NCBI GenBank assembly: GCA_949152475.1
Contig: OX424564.1
Span: forward strand, 2,542,001 to 2,606,000
DNA length: 64,000 bases
Source of the DNA: Terebella lapidaria
Taxonomy: Eukaryota; Annelida; Polychaeta; Terebellida; Terebellidae
Direction: 5' to 3'
Part shown: piece by piece, positions 37,690-49,893 of the stretch
Layout: each line of letters starts with the position of its first letter
How positions within the stretch are numbered: position 1 is the first letter of the stretch
Notes under the pieces: model-generated
Told to the model about the DNA's origin: nothing
The model's database searches: none
Seen by the model: the letters and a program-made list of their open reading frames with translations, nothing else
Made by a program: the position numbers and the translations under genes

Positions 37690-38215
37690 AGTTATTGACT
37701 GTCGTCCGCTCTTCGGGATCCTCGAGGATAGCCCTCTCACCACGAGTCCTTGCGGACGCGCATCCACTATTCCGGATCCTTGCGGCGGCGCCGCTCACCG
37801 GAGGTCACTGCGGACACGGTAACCACTCTAGCATTTACGGTAACCAGGTAACAGCCCACCCGACACGCCCAGGCCTACGGACACCGTTCAGAAACTAGTT
37901 CATCACTACGGTGTTAGCTGGAGGGGCCTGGCGAGCCGCGGTCTGCCTCGGGGACGGAACCCCGTACAGTCCGACGAACTAGCCAGAGCCTACGTCACAC
38001 CGTTCCGGGAAGGGAGAGAACTGGCGATCCACAGGACTTGCGCCCCCGAGTCAGCAACTCGTCTCTCCCAGCCCGGGCCCCCCTATGGAAGTTGTCCCCA
38101 GGGCCCCAAGGGGCCTCTACCCACGACCAGGGAACGCAAAGCTCATGGCGAGCCTTGCGTGCGTCTCTCTCGGACAATCTCCTCGATCGAGTAGCTTCCA
38201 GTGTATATATAATAC
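37690..38215 (+). repeat. GC-rich dispersed repeat, copy 1
   Basis: About 500 bp of GC-rich sequence in an AT-rich setting. It matches the complement of 62820-63345 along its length, for example GTCGTCCGCT, CGGGATCCTCG, GTCCCCAGGGCCC and AAAGCTCATGGC, at roughly two-thirds identity. A TATATATAA stretch lies at its right end and an AATATTTATAAC at the same place in the other copy. The class is unknown. From 38215 to 39392 follows upstream sequence of the ARPC1 gene with no other gene seen. Confidence 0.6.
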
Positions 38216-39392
38216 ACTACAAACTGAAGGACGCACGCGAGGTGTAATCAAACCATTGTTATAGTTTACTGGAATAACGTAAATTACAATGCGTCGCCGT
38301 AGCAACGCCCGCTCGAACGGAGCGTGTCAAAACAAGGCCAAGACAGAAAAGGCCACACAAATGGCATGTAGTTTTACAATCACCTGCCGCGATCTTAGGG
38401 CAAAATCGCCACATTTGTTTAGCATAGTGTAGCGTTATGACGTGGTGGCTACCTAATAGTGACACCACGGTTATAGCGTGAACGTGCGGACAGGCTTATA
38501 AGACATTAGGCGACACTCCAGTAATGGGGTATACCTCTTTATCGTGGGGTCGCCGAACCCTACAATAGCAACCCCTGTGGCAAGTTATTCACAAGACAAA
38601 ATCTGATCTAGGTGATCGAGTAGGTGAATGAATAACAATTCTTGAATTTTTTTAAATTATGGAATACAGAAACAACCATTTTGTATTTTCTTCGAGTTCG
38701 CGAATCACCACAAGCTACAGAATAGTAGGAATGGAAAGTGTTAAGAATATGTCCGGAGGAGATGTTTTGCTGTTTTTTTTATTATGAATTAAATCATTAT
38801 CTCGCCTAATATTCCCAAGTGCTCAGGTCTTCATTCCAGGTTTTTTTTTTATGCGCATATGCCTATATCATATTCTAAGTGCGATTCTAATATGATTCTA
38901 TTACATCAGCGTTATATATCAGCGCGTGCAAAAAATCACTGCCTGGGCAATCAGATTGACAATATTTGCGACTCCCGCTGTACCACACAAACATCTCTGA
39001 CATCTGACATTGTGAACTACAGTCCACAGCATAGTAAACGGGCGAAGCCCGCACAATAGCGCGCAACGTATGTTCACCGTGGAATCACTCCCTGCCCGTC
39101 ACTGCGGGAGACCTCGCAAAACGGAACCAGCTGAAATTAGTGCGTTTTTAGTATATCCGGGCCCGGGGCCTGGACAAAAACGTCGTTATATTCATTTTCG
39201 CAGTCCGCAACTACAAATTTACTTCGTGACGCATTTTAGTAGACGGAAATCACTTCCTGGTTTTTCACACCCGAATTTGTCAGATTTTTTTCAACACTGA
39301 AGTAATTCGCGTAGACTGACCAGAGTCCGCGAATTTACAATAGCACCAAAGAGCAAATCTATTCCGATAGCAGAGGATCGGGGACAGACAAG

Positions 39393-40505
39393 ATGCCGGC
39401 AACTCAGAGTTTTGGGACTGACCCCATCACCACTCACGCCTGGAACGGCAACAGGAGCCAGATCGCTGTGTCCCCCAACAACCACGAGGTCGATCTCTAC
39501 CGAGTCGAGGGCGGCCGCTATACCAAGGAAACCACACTGTCGGAGCATGCGCAACAGGTCACAGGCATCGACTGGGCGCCAAGGAGCAACACCATTGTGA
39601 CCTGTAGCGCCGACCGTAATGCTTATGTCTGGACCAAACAGCCTGATGGCAGCTGGAAGGCTACGATGGTCATCCTCCGCATCAATCGTGCCGCGACCTT
39701 CGTCAAGTGGTCACCAGAAGAGAACAAGTTTGCTGTCGGCAGTGGAGCGAGACTAATTTCCGTGTGTTACTTTGAGCAGGAAAACGACTGGTGGGTGTCG
39801 AAGCACATCAAGAAGCCGTTGAGGTCTACAGTGACCTGCCTCGACTGGCATCCCAACAACATCCTCCTGGCTGCCGGCTCCTCTGACTTCAAGACTCGTG
39901 TCTTCTCTGCGTACATCAAGGAGGTGGAGAGCAAGCCGTCTGCGACGCCGTGGGGGCCGAAGATGACCTTTGGTAACTTGATGGCGGAGTTTAGTGGCAC
40001 GAGCTGGGTGCACAGTGTGAGTTTCTCGTCTGACGGCTCCAAACTGGCCTGGGTCGGACACGACTCTGGAGTCTCTGTGGTGGACATCACCGCCGGCCAG
40101 ATGGTGGCGTCCATCAAGACACAGTTCCTGCCCTTCACATCCTGCACCTGGGTCACTGACAACAGCTTGGTGGTCGCTGGACACGATTGCTGCCCGATAC
40201 TGTTCGTGTACAATCAGGGTTCCGTTGCATTTGTCAACAAGCTTGATGTGACTGGTGGTCAGCAGCAGAGTGGCACGGTCAGCGCAATGCGCATCTTCAA
40301 GGAACGTGACACAAAAGCGCAGGAGGCTGACTCCCAGAGCACCACCCTAGGCACCACGCACCAGAACACCATCACCCAAGTCGCCATCCACACCGGGTCA
40401 AAGAATCGCTGTGACAAGTTCTCCACCTCTGGGATTGACGGCATGCTGGCGATCTGGGACGTCAGGTCTCTGGAGTCCTCCATCGCCGGCCTCCGAATCC
40501 AGTAA
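39393..40505 (+). CDS. ARPC1: Actin-related protein 2/3 complex subunit 1 (ARPC1), intronless
   Basis: 370 residues, the same length as vertebrate ARPC1A/B. The start MPATQSFGTDPITTHAWN, the WD-repeat blocks (TCSADRNAYVW, FVKWSPEENKFAVGSG, CLDWHPNNILLAAGSSDFK, GTSWVHSVSFS) and the end FSTSGIDGMLAIWDVRSLES are typical. ARPC1 is the seven-bladed WD40 propeller of the Arp2/3 complex that nucleates branched actin filaments in the cytoplasm. The gene has no intron here. Either introns were lost or it is a retrogene; no poly-A tract or direct repeat marks a retrocopy, and codons are GC-rich and well kept, so it looks functional. Confidence 0.95.
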   Translation: MPATQSFGTDPITTHAWNGNRSQIAVSPNNHEVDLYRVEGGRYTKETTLSEHAQQVTGIDWAPRSNTIVTCSADRNAYVWTKQPDGSWKATMVILRINRAATFVKWSPEENKFAVGSGARLISVCYFEQENDWWVSKHIKKPLRSTVTCLDWHPNNILLAAGSSDFKTRVFSAYIKEVESKPSATPWGPKMTFGNLMAEFSGTSWVHSVSFSSDGSKLAWVGHDSGVSVVDITAGQMVASIKTQFLPFTSCTWVTDNSLVVAGHDCCPILFVYNQGSVAFVNKLDVTGGQQQSGTVSAMRIFKERDTKAQEADSQSTTLGTTHQNTITQVAIHTGSKNRCDKFSTSGIDGMLAIWDVRSLESSIAGLRIQ

Positions 40506-40550
40506 CCATGGTAACCAGTCCCTAAACACTCGTCAAGACTGGCAACGAGA

Positions 40551-40556
40551 AATAAA
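40551..40556 (+). terminator. AATAAA polyadenylation signal of ARPC1
   Basis: AATAAA 46 bp after the stop codon. A second AATAAA at 41003-41008 could define a longer 3' UTR of about 0.5 kb. Confidence 0.6.
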
Positions 40557-41155
40557 TATTCAAACTTAATTTTCTTCTTCTACTCTGTGTCAAATTGATC
40601 AATGTCTCTGCAAAATGACATCTCTTGTATCAGTTGTATAGATCTACTTTCTTGTAACTGAACATTGAGTACGATAAATGACCACCAATATACACATGTA
40701 CATTCCTGTCCATCTCTCGGTGATATCATCATGCTACAACTTTAATCATTGTTAGAAAGGCATGGAACAAGACTAGTAAATGTTATCTAAACTTTGGGAT
40801 ATTAGCGAATGCATTGTGCATAAAATGTATTTCGGTTAAGAATTTTGTGAATACTATGCTTGTAAGTATATCATGAAAATTTTCATCTTTCTCTTAAAAA
40901 TGTAAATTATGCCATGTACCATATATACATGCTGAAAGTGCATAATTACCTACTTGCAAAAACAGTTGACATGCGTGTACTTCACATTGTACTGGTGTGA
41001 ACAATAAAGTTTGAAGTATTTCCATGTGCTTTTTGCAGCTTTAATTCATTTTGTACTAAGCAAATACTGCATTGTCCTGGGATTTATTTTGCACTGGTCC
41101 TTTCACGGGGCACGACTCGTTACGGATGCTCCATGGAAGGACCAAGTGGGAAGTC

Positions 41156-41537
41156 AGGTACTCCCATGCTCGAAAATAACTTTCAATTTTACCCCCTTTC
41201 GAAGGATTTTCCAAACAAAAAAGCACCCCCAAATCAAAGATATTATTCAAAGTAAACCCCCTTATTACGACAACAGAAAAGTAATGATATCAGGAAGTGA
41301 TCTAACCAACACATTATCTTTATCCCATAGGCCTATTAGTATTTATTATAACAAAAAGTTGCCACCACATATTTGATACAAGTAGGGAAATCGAAAACTC
41401 CAACGTAATTAGTACACCATAATGCGAATTTATTTCAAATTTGACCCCCCCCCATATCGCGATCTTTTTTCCCTTACTTCCAGGATGAAAAACGCCCCCT
41501 TTTTTTCGCGATTTTTTGGTCGAGCATGGGAGTACCT
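41156..41537. mobile_element. MITE with AGGTACTCCCATGCTCG termini
   Basis: A perfect 17-bp terminal inverted repeat, AGGTACTCCCATGCTCG, bounds 382 bp of non-coding sequence. No clear target duplication is visible. Confidence 0.6.
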
Positions 41538-41660
41538 AAGATCACAGAGTAGCCTCCCCGGGTACAATTTACTATTTGCTTGGCAGACAATTTATTATGT
41601 GGCAGATTTGTCGCCGGTAGGGAAGAAACCGCAAAATTAGTTCTTGTGTCAAATTAACTA

Positions 41661-42295
41661 TACTCTGATTTTTCTAACTCGTTTACACCGTTTTTTGCCG
41701 ATATTTTTGCGATGTTTAATGGTATCGTATTGTAACTTGGCATACTTCACCTGGAGATCAAACGGCATTTTTCTGCAAACTTTCAGACTTCTGCTCATAG
41801 AACTGTGAGAGTTAGCAATCTACTGCAATGATAAATTTTCACTGAAATCCTGTCGTTTGCATGTCAACAAATATTGTTTTCCTTTGGCACGTGATGGGCG
41901 ATTCTATTTCGATAATTTGCATAGGGGCGAGGGTTAGGATTCAGGACCGCCCACGCAGGTAAACTGACTCGAAATCACTCGCACGTGCAGGCACCTTGAC
42001 GACAACTGACAACCCGATCCCCCTATTTTGACTAATTTGAACTTGTCCATTTGGATTCCGTCATCAGTTGTCGAGAACCAAGCAATATGTCGCCGCCCAT
42101 GGTTCGAGCAAATCCTCGCTTAAATAAAACTTTTGTGTTTTGAAAGAAACAGATAGCGTTCCGGAAGGCAGGTTTGTGTAAATTAATTGCCGTTTGTATC
42201 ACAAATATGCAATATTCAGTTGAATAGTTCGCTCGAAGTAACTTGACTGAACTGAAGGCAAAAAACGGTGTAAACGAGTTTAAAAAATCAGAGTA
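41661..42295. mobile_element. TA-flanked MITE, copy 2 of the ~633-bp family
   Basis: Same family as 9067-9699, with the same terminal inverted repeats and TA on both sides (41659-41660, 42296-42297). It lies between ARPC1 and NOP10. Sequence from 42298 to 42948 holds no other feature I can support. Confidence 0.78.
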
Positions 42296-42948
42296 TAGCT
42301 GTATAAGAAATACATGTGGATCGGAAACTGAAATTGAATCTCCCCGAAACAATGTGGGGGTCACACCTGCCAAATTCAATTGTCACCAATATTTATCTTC
42401 ACAGTATATGTCTACAATACTGGTAGATCTAATGTTTTTCAGCACAAGAATAATGTGAACTCAGTGAGTGACATCATAGCAAAGTATTCTGGCCAGTGCA
42501 TTAATAACAACAATGCAATATTTTTAATTATAGTTTGGGTAATGTAAATACCTTCTGACATTCTGCAAAAAATTATAAACAAAATATAATAAAATAATAA
42601 TTTAACAATTGATAACATAATCACACAATATTTATTAGATCTAGTAATAATTGCGATTGTGATGGAGTTTATTAAAAGCTGGTAAGTAAAATGGTGAACC
42701 TGATGAAGCAAGAGCGTTTAGGGTGCATAGTATGGTATGGTGTGGTATGGGTGTTATGGTTATGTGAGCAATTGTTCAGTAGGAGGTTTTCAGAACGTTA
42801 TGATACTTGAAATAAAACGGAGTGCGTCATGATTTTGATAACCGACATATCATTCGCCAGGGGGCAGCACCTACAACACCAACATACGGCGTGGAGATTG
42901 GTTTTTGTTTCGAATTTCCGCTTGAAACAGTTTTACAAACCCGACAAC

Positions 42949-43375
42949 ATGTATTTGATGTATTACTTGAATGAAAGCGGCGACCGAGTGTACACTCTAA
43001 AGGTGATTATATGTAATGGGTCGATATACACCTAATATGTATCATAGATTCGGGAATTTGTCATCGGCCTCGGGCGATAATACAAGAATATTACTGAAGT
43101 TTCAAGCCTGCCGAAGCTCTTCACATGTAACTGGGATTATGAATAATTCCATTGAAAATAATATCAATGGATGTGATTCCAAAAAGTTCTGCTTCACAAT
43201 GTATTTAAAACTCAAAATCTCTGTTATATTGCAGAAAGTGGACAGTGAGGGCAAGCCGACACAGTCTGCACATCCTGCCAGGTTCTCGCCCGATGACAAA
43301 TACTCACGAGAACGGATCACCATCAAAAAACGCTTCGGACTTCTCCTGACACAACAACCCAAACCCGTACACTAG
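42949..43375 (+). CDS. NOP10: H/ACA ribonucleoprotein subunit NOP10
   Basis: Two exons (42949-43002, 43235-43375) joined by a GT-AG intron encode exactly 64 residues, the usual NOP10 length. The protein begins [18 protein letters not shown] and continues through [19 protein letters not shown] and [16 protein letters not shown], closely like human NOP10. It is a core protein of H/ACA snoRNPs and telomerase RNP in nucleolus and Cajal bodies, where it supports pseudouridylation by dyskerin. No residue looks unusual. Confidence 0.95.
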
Positions 43376-43743
43376 TCTACAGTGACAGACTCGCCTACAA
43401 ACTAACTGACAGGATAAAGTGAAACAACCAAAACCAGAGTTGTGATAATGTCAACATCAGACTTATCATTCAGCCATCACATCAACACATTCCACGTGTT
43501 GTTCACCTCATGTCCTGAGACCAGTGTTAGGATAGAACTTTGTGCAAAGATCCTGAGTATGATTTAAAATACATGCAGGTACAGATGAACACAAATTCGT
43601 AACCTGTGGAAAGTGATGATATGCTAGCAAACGTGAACGAGATATTAAATAGGCTAGTTTGTTCTGTCACTATGACTGTACGTTCTATCGATAGTTTTTC
43701 TGCCTTCAGAATTGCAAATGTTGAAGATGCTCATATAAATGAA

Positions 43744-43924
43744 TACAATGGTCCCCCTCAGATAAGACCTACCCTTCTGCAACAAAATAAAGGTCTTATC
43801 TAAGGGGATGTCTTAATAGAGGGGTTCATTTACATGTTAAAGTCATTCTAGCGCCACAAGAAAAAGTCTTTACAGAGGGGGAAGTCTTTCTTGAGGGGGG
43901 TCTTATCTGAGGGGGACCATTGTA
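43744..43924. mobile_element. 181-bp MITE inside the NOP10 3' UTR
   Basis: A perfect 26-bp terminal inverted repeat begins TACAATGGTCCCCCTCAGAT. It lies between the NOP10 stop (43375) and AATAAA at 43968, so the transcript should carry it as a long hairpin. From 43990 to 44760 I see no further feature. Confidence 0.75.
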
Positions 43925-43967
43925 TTGTTAATGCCACTGTTGATCAGAAATGTGTATTTTATGAAAA

Positions 43968-43973
43968 AATAAA
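43968..43973 (+). terminator. AATAAA polyadenylation signal, probably of NOP10
   Basis: AATAAA followed by a TGTGTT-rich stretch, about 0.6 kb after the NOP10 stop. It is the best signal in the interval. Confidence 0.5.
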
Positions 43974-44760
43974 TCTGTGTTCATGTCCACTATTTTGGAA
44001 AATGTCATTGTCTCTACGTGCCTAGAGGCTGATACAAGATTTGTACAAGTGACATGTTTACTTGTACATGCAAATTTGAAGTGGAATCTTGCAGGAAATG
44101 CACCGGATATTTATTATTTTGTAGAGTGAAATGCATACAGTAATAAATAGTTAAGATATCTTAACACATATGTACATGTACATATACCAGTAAACGGAAC
44201 AAGCACAAATCACTTGGTGCTGTCTGCTAAAGCCTCACTTGGCTTATTCAAAAATTTCCTCATACAAATGTATGACCTACACTCGGACTAGCTAAGAATA
44301 TTTTGTCGCCTTTGTTAGTTAAAATAAGGTACACTCTCTATACATGCTATACTGGTTCAGATTTGAAAAGCAAACTTCTTTAATCACTCAATCCAATATG
44401 ACAACAAAGAATGCTGATGAAGTTACGGTACTGTGAATTGAGTTCTACAACATCAGATCGGTATAATGATTGTAACAAACGTGACTTTGTATACAAAAGA
44501 TACTAGTACATGTATCACAGTTATCAAAATATCCAGAACAATTTGTAAGAACAAATTCTACAGATTGGATATATACTTGATCTATGAAACTGCTTTGATA
44601 AAGATATGACATAGCAAGCAATCACTGGCAAGTTGGAAATAAATATATAAAACCTAAAAAAATACCCAAATAATAAGTACTGTATAATAACACTGTATAT
44701 TGAAGGTTCTTTGGTAAATGATGTTTGGTTTAAGTGAGATCCATGGCCGCAATGTGATAT

Positions 44761-47700
44761 CTACACGTACGTAGGAAAGAGGAGCTTGACGCGTTGGCTG
44801 ACAGTGAACACCGGGAAGAGAGCATCCTTGAGACGACGGTCGTCTAACACCTTCTTGCCGCTGAGGGGGAGATTGGGGCAATCCGTGCCGGCAGCGGATT
44901 CCAGCTTGTAAGAGAGCACGGTGTAGTGGGGGTGGTCGGTGTTGACGGATAGCGTTAGGGACAGCGGCAGGGTCTCCAGGGCTGTCAGCAGTTCTCGCAT
45001 GCCACCCGCTATCAGACAGACTTGTCCGTCAGCACAAACCAGTCCGTGTGTCCCCTCCGTCGTCCCGACAACATCCTTGACCCCGACCACGCTCGAGGAC
45101 ACACCCACCGCGAACAGACAGCCGGTGGTGATGGTGCCGCCGTGGTTCTTCTCGATGGTGACCGTCCAGGTGGCGCTGGTGTGGAGCGCGGCGCCCGTGA
45201 AGGTCGAGGATGAGAAGCCCCAGGTCAGCAGACACTTGTTCTGGACGGGTGACCGTGGCGACAGCTCCGGGCGACCGGGGGAGGAGGGTGTCTGAACCAC
45301 TGGCACAATCGGCACACACTCCTTGTCTGTATAGGTCACAAGGGAATTGACATTCAGATACGATATTGCACACTCAACTTAACAATGTTCATCAACACTT
45401 GACTTACGGCTTCCTTCGTACCTTGGAAGAGTCTCAGAACCGTCTCAGAGCCTTCAATGAACTCCTGTGTTCCAGTCTGCAGGCGATTCCTCATTACTTT
45501 GTTCTTGACAGTGGTTTCAAACTGGGCTGTCAGACATTCAGTTCTGGTGATTCAAAAACAGTATACTGTAAATCTTCAGACACCACTTACGAGATGTGTG
45601 TTTTAAGACCACTCATAATGACACTGAGAAGTTTTGCATCACAAGTTATTGGTACTACACATTTTATAAAGGAGATCATACAAGAGGTCTGGATGCTCAG
45701 AGTGATCTCTCATCTGGTATAGTAATCTGTAGAACAGGTTATACTGTACTGCAATAAAACTTTTTTTTTGCAATACAGTTTCAGCATGACTGACTGTGTG
45801 CCCTCCTCCTGGAGTGTGACTCGGAGCGGCTGGAGCGCAGACGCCTGGCTCAGGATCTTGGCTGCACCTTTCTCCTGTGTGAGCTCTGCGCACTCCTTGG
45901 AGACGCGCTGCAGGGCCTCGCTCGCTCGCTCATTGTCATGGAGACAGGTCTTGACCCTGGTGACCTCCTGGCTGTGGGCGGTGGAGAGCTGTCTGAGGAC
46001 GCGAGATTTCTCCGCAGCAAGCGCGGTGCTGATATCTGCCACCAGGCGGCAGTAGTGCTGCTCGACACGGGCCACTGACTGGTTGTGTAACGTCTGGAAC
46101 AAACATGACACAGTACACAAATAAGCACTTATTTATGTGTAACAAATGTGTAATAAGTCAAATAAGCACACTAACAGAGGGCTTTTTATTGATATAAGTA
46201 TTAGTATTTCTATGGTTCATTGAGCGATAATCATACACAACATGTAAACTCAATACCTACCTTGATCTCTTCCATGTAAGTCTGTAGCTTACTTCGCTGT
46301 TCACACAAACGTCCAACCAACATGTCACTGGATGACTTTGTCTCGACTACAGACTCCTGCAACAGAAATAAAGCATTGTCTCTACAATATCGTAGTCATC
46401 TAATTCCAATATTAGCAGGCATAATACCCTTTTCTGATTGCAGAAATAGTCTGATATTGTTTATTTTTTGCATTACACGTACCCTGACTCGCTGACTGGC
46501 GGTGTCTGGGACCAGCATCTTGTGTCCGGCGTGTTTGCCGACACCGTCGCACACACAGAGATGGCAGGCGTAGGCGCGGCAGTCGTCACAGTACATGGAG
46601 ATCTGCTCCTTCTCGTGCTCGCTGCAGTACGTCGGCCCCTCACGCTCCATGCTCCCCTTACTCTGTGTCACCTTGTGGCGAGCCAGCGGGCCCCGACTTG
46701 GGTGGAATCTGTCGAGAGACTTCCTTGATCAGTGACTTTGAGACATGCGTTACCTTACAGTTCATGCCGCCAGCTGTTACCATGGTTACCTGGGCAGGCA
46801 GGCGTGGCAGTAGGAGACGTCACATTGGTGGCAGAACCAGGAGGCCGCGGATCGGGACTTCCTCTCGCACAGCTGGCACGGAGTCGCCGTCTCGGACGGG
46901 AACTCTGGGAGGTCCGCGAGGTCCACCAGGGGCGAGAACACATCCTGGATCACGGAGGCGAAGGGGTGTTAGAGGGACGAAGGAGCAGGTTTTTGTCACA
47001 TGGGTATCGGGTACAATCTAGAAAAGCTTTTTCACCATCAAAACTGAGGTGTATCCATTCGCATGAATATTTGGAACACATTTAAGTACAGATATTTGGA
47101 TCTACATACACACCTTTGCATCAATGATTACATCCAAAATGATTTTTTTCCCCATAAAAGATATTAGGCTACTTGGTCAGTGATGTAGTTAAACCAATAA
47201 CATGTTGGTCAAATAAAAGTACGAGAACCCGTGAGACTGATTACCACAAATGCTGCCCTGGGATATAGGTAGTATGTACGTGGAGAGCGTACCTCTGAGA
47301 CCGGCGAGTCGAGGCTCAGTGACTTGCGGATGCTCTTGCTGCGCTCCTCCGTGTACCGGATTACGATGTTCTCCAGGGCGAGGTTCCGTGGGAGTTTTGT
47401 GAGTGTGTCGCGAGTCAGAGAAGCCGGCTTGCGACATGACGGGCATTCCAGGTCTGTGGTCAGCAAAATGCATCATCAACATACCAAAGTTTGTCACTGC
47501 ATGGAATTACTTTCGTTAAAGGAGGCCATTCAGGGTAACTTCCACAAGGTAATTCTTCATTCTTACTTAATGCTTAATACTTCCGCAAGTTAATTCTTCG
47601 GGGAAGACAGGCAGAATTACCTATCATTATGGACCATCATTAAATAAATCTAATTATTATTATATCACTAAATACATCCTACAAAGCAGTTATTCACCCG

Positions 47701-49893
47701 GTGAATTCATCTGAACTATAACATTTTCAAGAACAGAATTTATTGAGATGTTGCACTGACGTCCGTACAATACCTATGTGTATGTCGGCGGGGGGCTCTC
47801 CCTTGTCAGACTTGCTGTCGAAGATGTCCTGTAGGCATTTTTTGCAGACGCTGTGAGAGCAGCTCAGCATGAGGGGGTCGGCGTAGAGCTCCAGACAGAC
47901 GGGACAGGTCAACTCCTCCTCCATCAACTCATAGTCAAACTCTACACCTACAAATGTCATACAGTGACAGTTTCTTTACATGCTTAAACACACAACTTCT
48001 GGTAACTGCACCAGAATCAAAGTTGGGAGTCATAATGGTCATTACTTTTGCAGATATGACCCAATACTTATTCCTCACGCAAGTTGCAAATAACATCTTG
48101 CCATGTGTAAACGATCATGTCAGAATAGAACAGGTTACATTTACTTGTTTACTACAGTAATGTCATGTAACCAGTAGAATTCACAGGCACATTCTTGAAT
48201 TAAAAACAGGTCCCCATGTGGTTTCTAGAAGAACCAACTGCACTAAACAGTGTAAACACAGGTCTGTCTCATCACAACAGCTTACCTGAAAATATATGAG
48301 CCATTTGTTTGCAGTATCCAAGAGAATCAAATTTTACCATTTTAAACTTTTCTCCAAACATTGTGCCTGCTGACCAGTGATAACCTTAAATGACTGTTAG
48401 CAGTTGGTGCTGAGGTCAGAAGCCCCTACTTTACACACAAAGCTGATTATAATCAGTTGCTGCTGGTGTGATGAGGGTGCTAAAACTTGTAAATTCTCTC
48501 TCCGTTCCTCAGATACATGTGGCTTCCAAATGGTGAACTCCCGAATGACGACTCCCTGGACTTATATATGTTACCTAGTATGGCACTAGGGGTTACAAAC
48601 AATCGGCTCAGTTCATTGACTCATCCTTCCCAACAATGCTGTCATCTCATGAATATTCATTAGAGGATTCTGAACTGGAGGAAGTCCAGGATTATATGAC
48701 TATACAAAGTATGAACAACACTGCAGATATACTGGGAGTCAGGGTCGTGGAGGAGGGGTCGGGGGGATGGATCAGTGTCCTTGATTGTTTGATGTAACAG
48801 AGAAGACACATGAAGTAATCTAGCTAATAAGGACATGGTATTGATGGCACATTACATCATATATATTACCAATTACTACTCCCCCCCCCCCCCCCACCCC
48901 CACCCCGTCAGTTAGAGCAGGTGCCCCTGGGGTACACCCGAGCTGCTGATGTTGGCACAAGTTACATCCCCGGGTATTGGCAACAATCAGCAAACATTAC
49001 CACAAGTCTCCCGCCTCGTTAGGGACAGGTGTCAAATATCGCACCTTGTTTGATTTGGCTATCAACTGTCAACCCTGGGAATTGCACACTAACGGTATCT
49101 GAGGGGGGTTACAGGGTTGTTATGGTAACCTTTGGCTAACATAGCACAGTAACACTAACATCACCATGATCACTAAAGCATTGTCCAGTGAACTAATAAT
49201 ATTCCAGAGTATGGTAATTAATACAACCCACAGCTCTCATTCACCACATTTCAAACCTCACCAATAATTTGCCTAGTGTGCTACATGTACATGAACGTGA
49301 CCCATCAATCCAAAGACTTCATGCATCACACATACATTGTACATCATCATCGTCAAATTATTTATGAAAGCAATACAACACTACACGTACATGCCACTCA
49401 GGAGCTTAAACACGATAATGCCTTTTATTACACCTTTATGTCTGTACATCTGCACTACCTGCCAACAAATCAGACAACACTTTACCAGTGTACCACAGCT
49501 AAAGGTAGCTACAACTGAATAATTGATATCATGAACATGGTGGATTTATGGTTATTTCAAGGATCATGTAGATTTAGCAAGATATATTTTGCAGGGAAAC
49601 AAATCATTTTTTTTTCATGTAGGCCCTCTATCTAGAGAGTATTGTTGATTACAACTCACATGTACATGTATTTATAAGATTACTTGGGTACAGGAGTTTC
49701 ATGATTAAAGACCCTGATGTGATGTGACAGTAGAACCAGTTTGAACTCCAGTGATGACTCAGCTGGGTTTTTTTGTGCTATGGATATATTTAAAATTGTT
49801 TAAATCCCGTGAATTTGGCAGAGTTGACAAATGTTACAAGACAGGTTGCGGTGACTCACCCTTCAGCAGTCCGTGAGATCTACTTCTCTCCAT
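44761..49893 (-). CDS. TRIM protein: RING, two B-boxes, coiled coil, SPRY-like domain
   Basis: Nine coding exons: 49893-49860, 47947-47774, 47453-47293, 46944-46790, 46708-46483, 46356-46261, 46093-45791, 45476-45422, 45326-44761, giving 589 residues. The RING (residues about 26-76) is split over exons 2 and 3 (CPVC, CSHSVCKKC, CPSC). B-box-like zinc motifs lie at about 146-172 and 203-237 (YCSEHEKEQISMYCDDC). A coiled-coil-like stretch covers about 250-400. The C-terminal ~175 residues (WGFSSSTFTG, TWTVTIEKNHGG, FPVFTVSQRVKLLFP) read as a divergent B30.2/SPRY. The RING start resembles TRIM13/TRIM59. An acceptor at 49907 implies a 5' noncoding exon upstream. The donor of exon 7 (45791) is the least sure junction. 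Probable E3 ubiquitin ligase; target unknown. Confidence 0.82.

Noticed and set aside
37575-37898. Plus-strand frame of 107 codons
   Set aside because: It runs into the GC-rich repeat and matches no family.
39753-40213. Long antisense frames over ARPC1
   Set aside because: They are shadows of a GC-rich conserved coding sequence and resemble no protein.
44939-45295. Plus-strand frame of 118 codons over the last TRIM exon
   Set aside because: Mirror of the SPRY-like coding sequence; no independent support.
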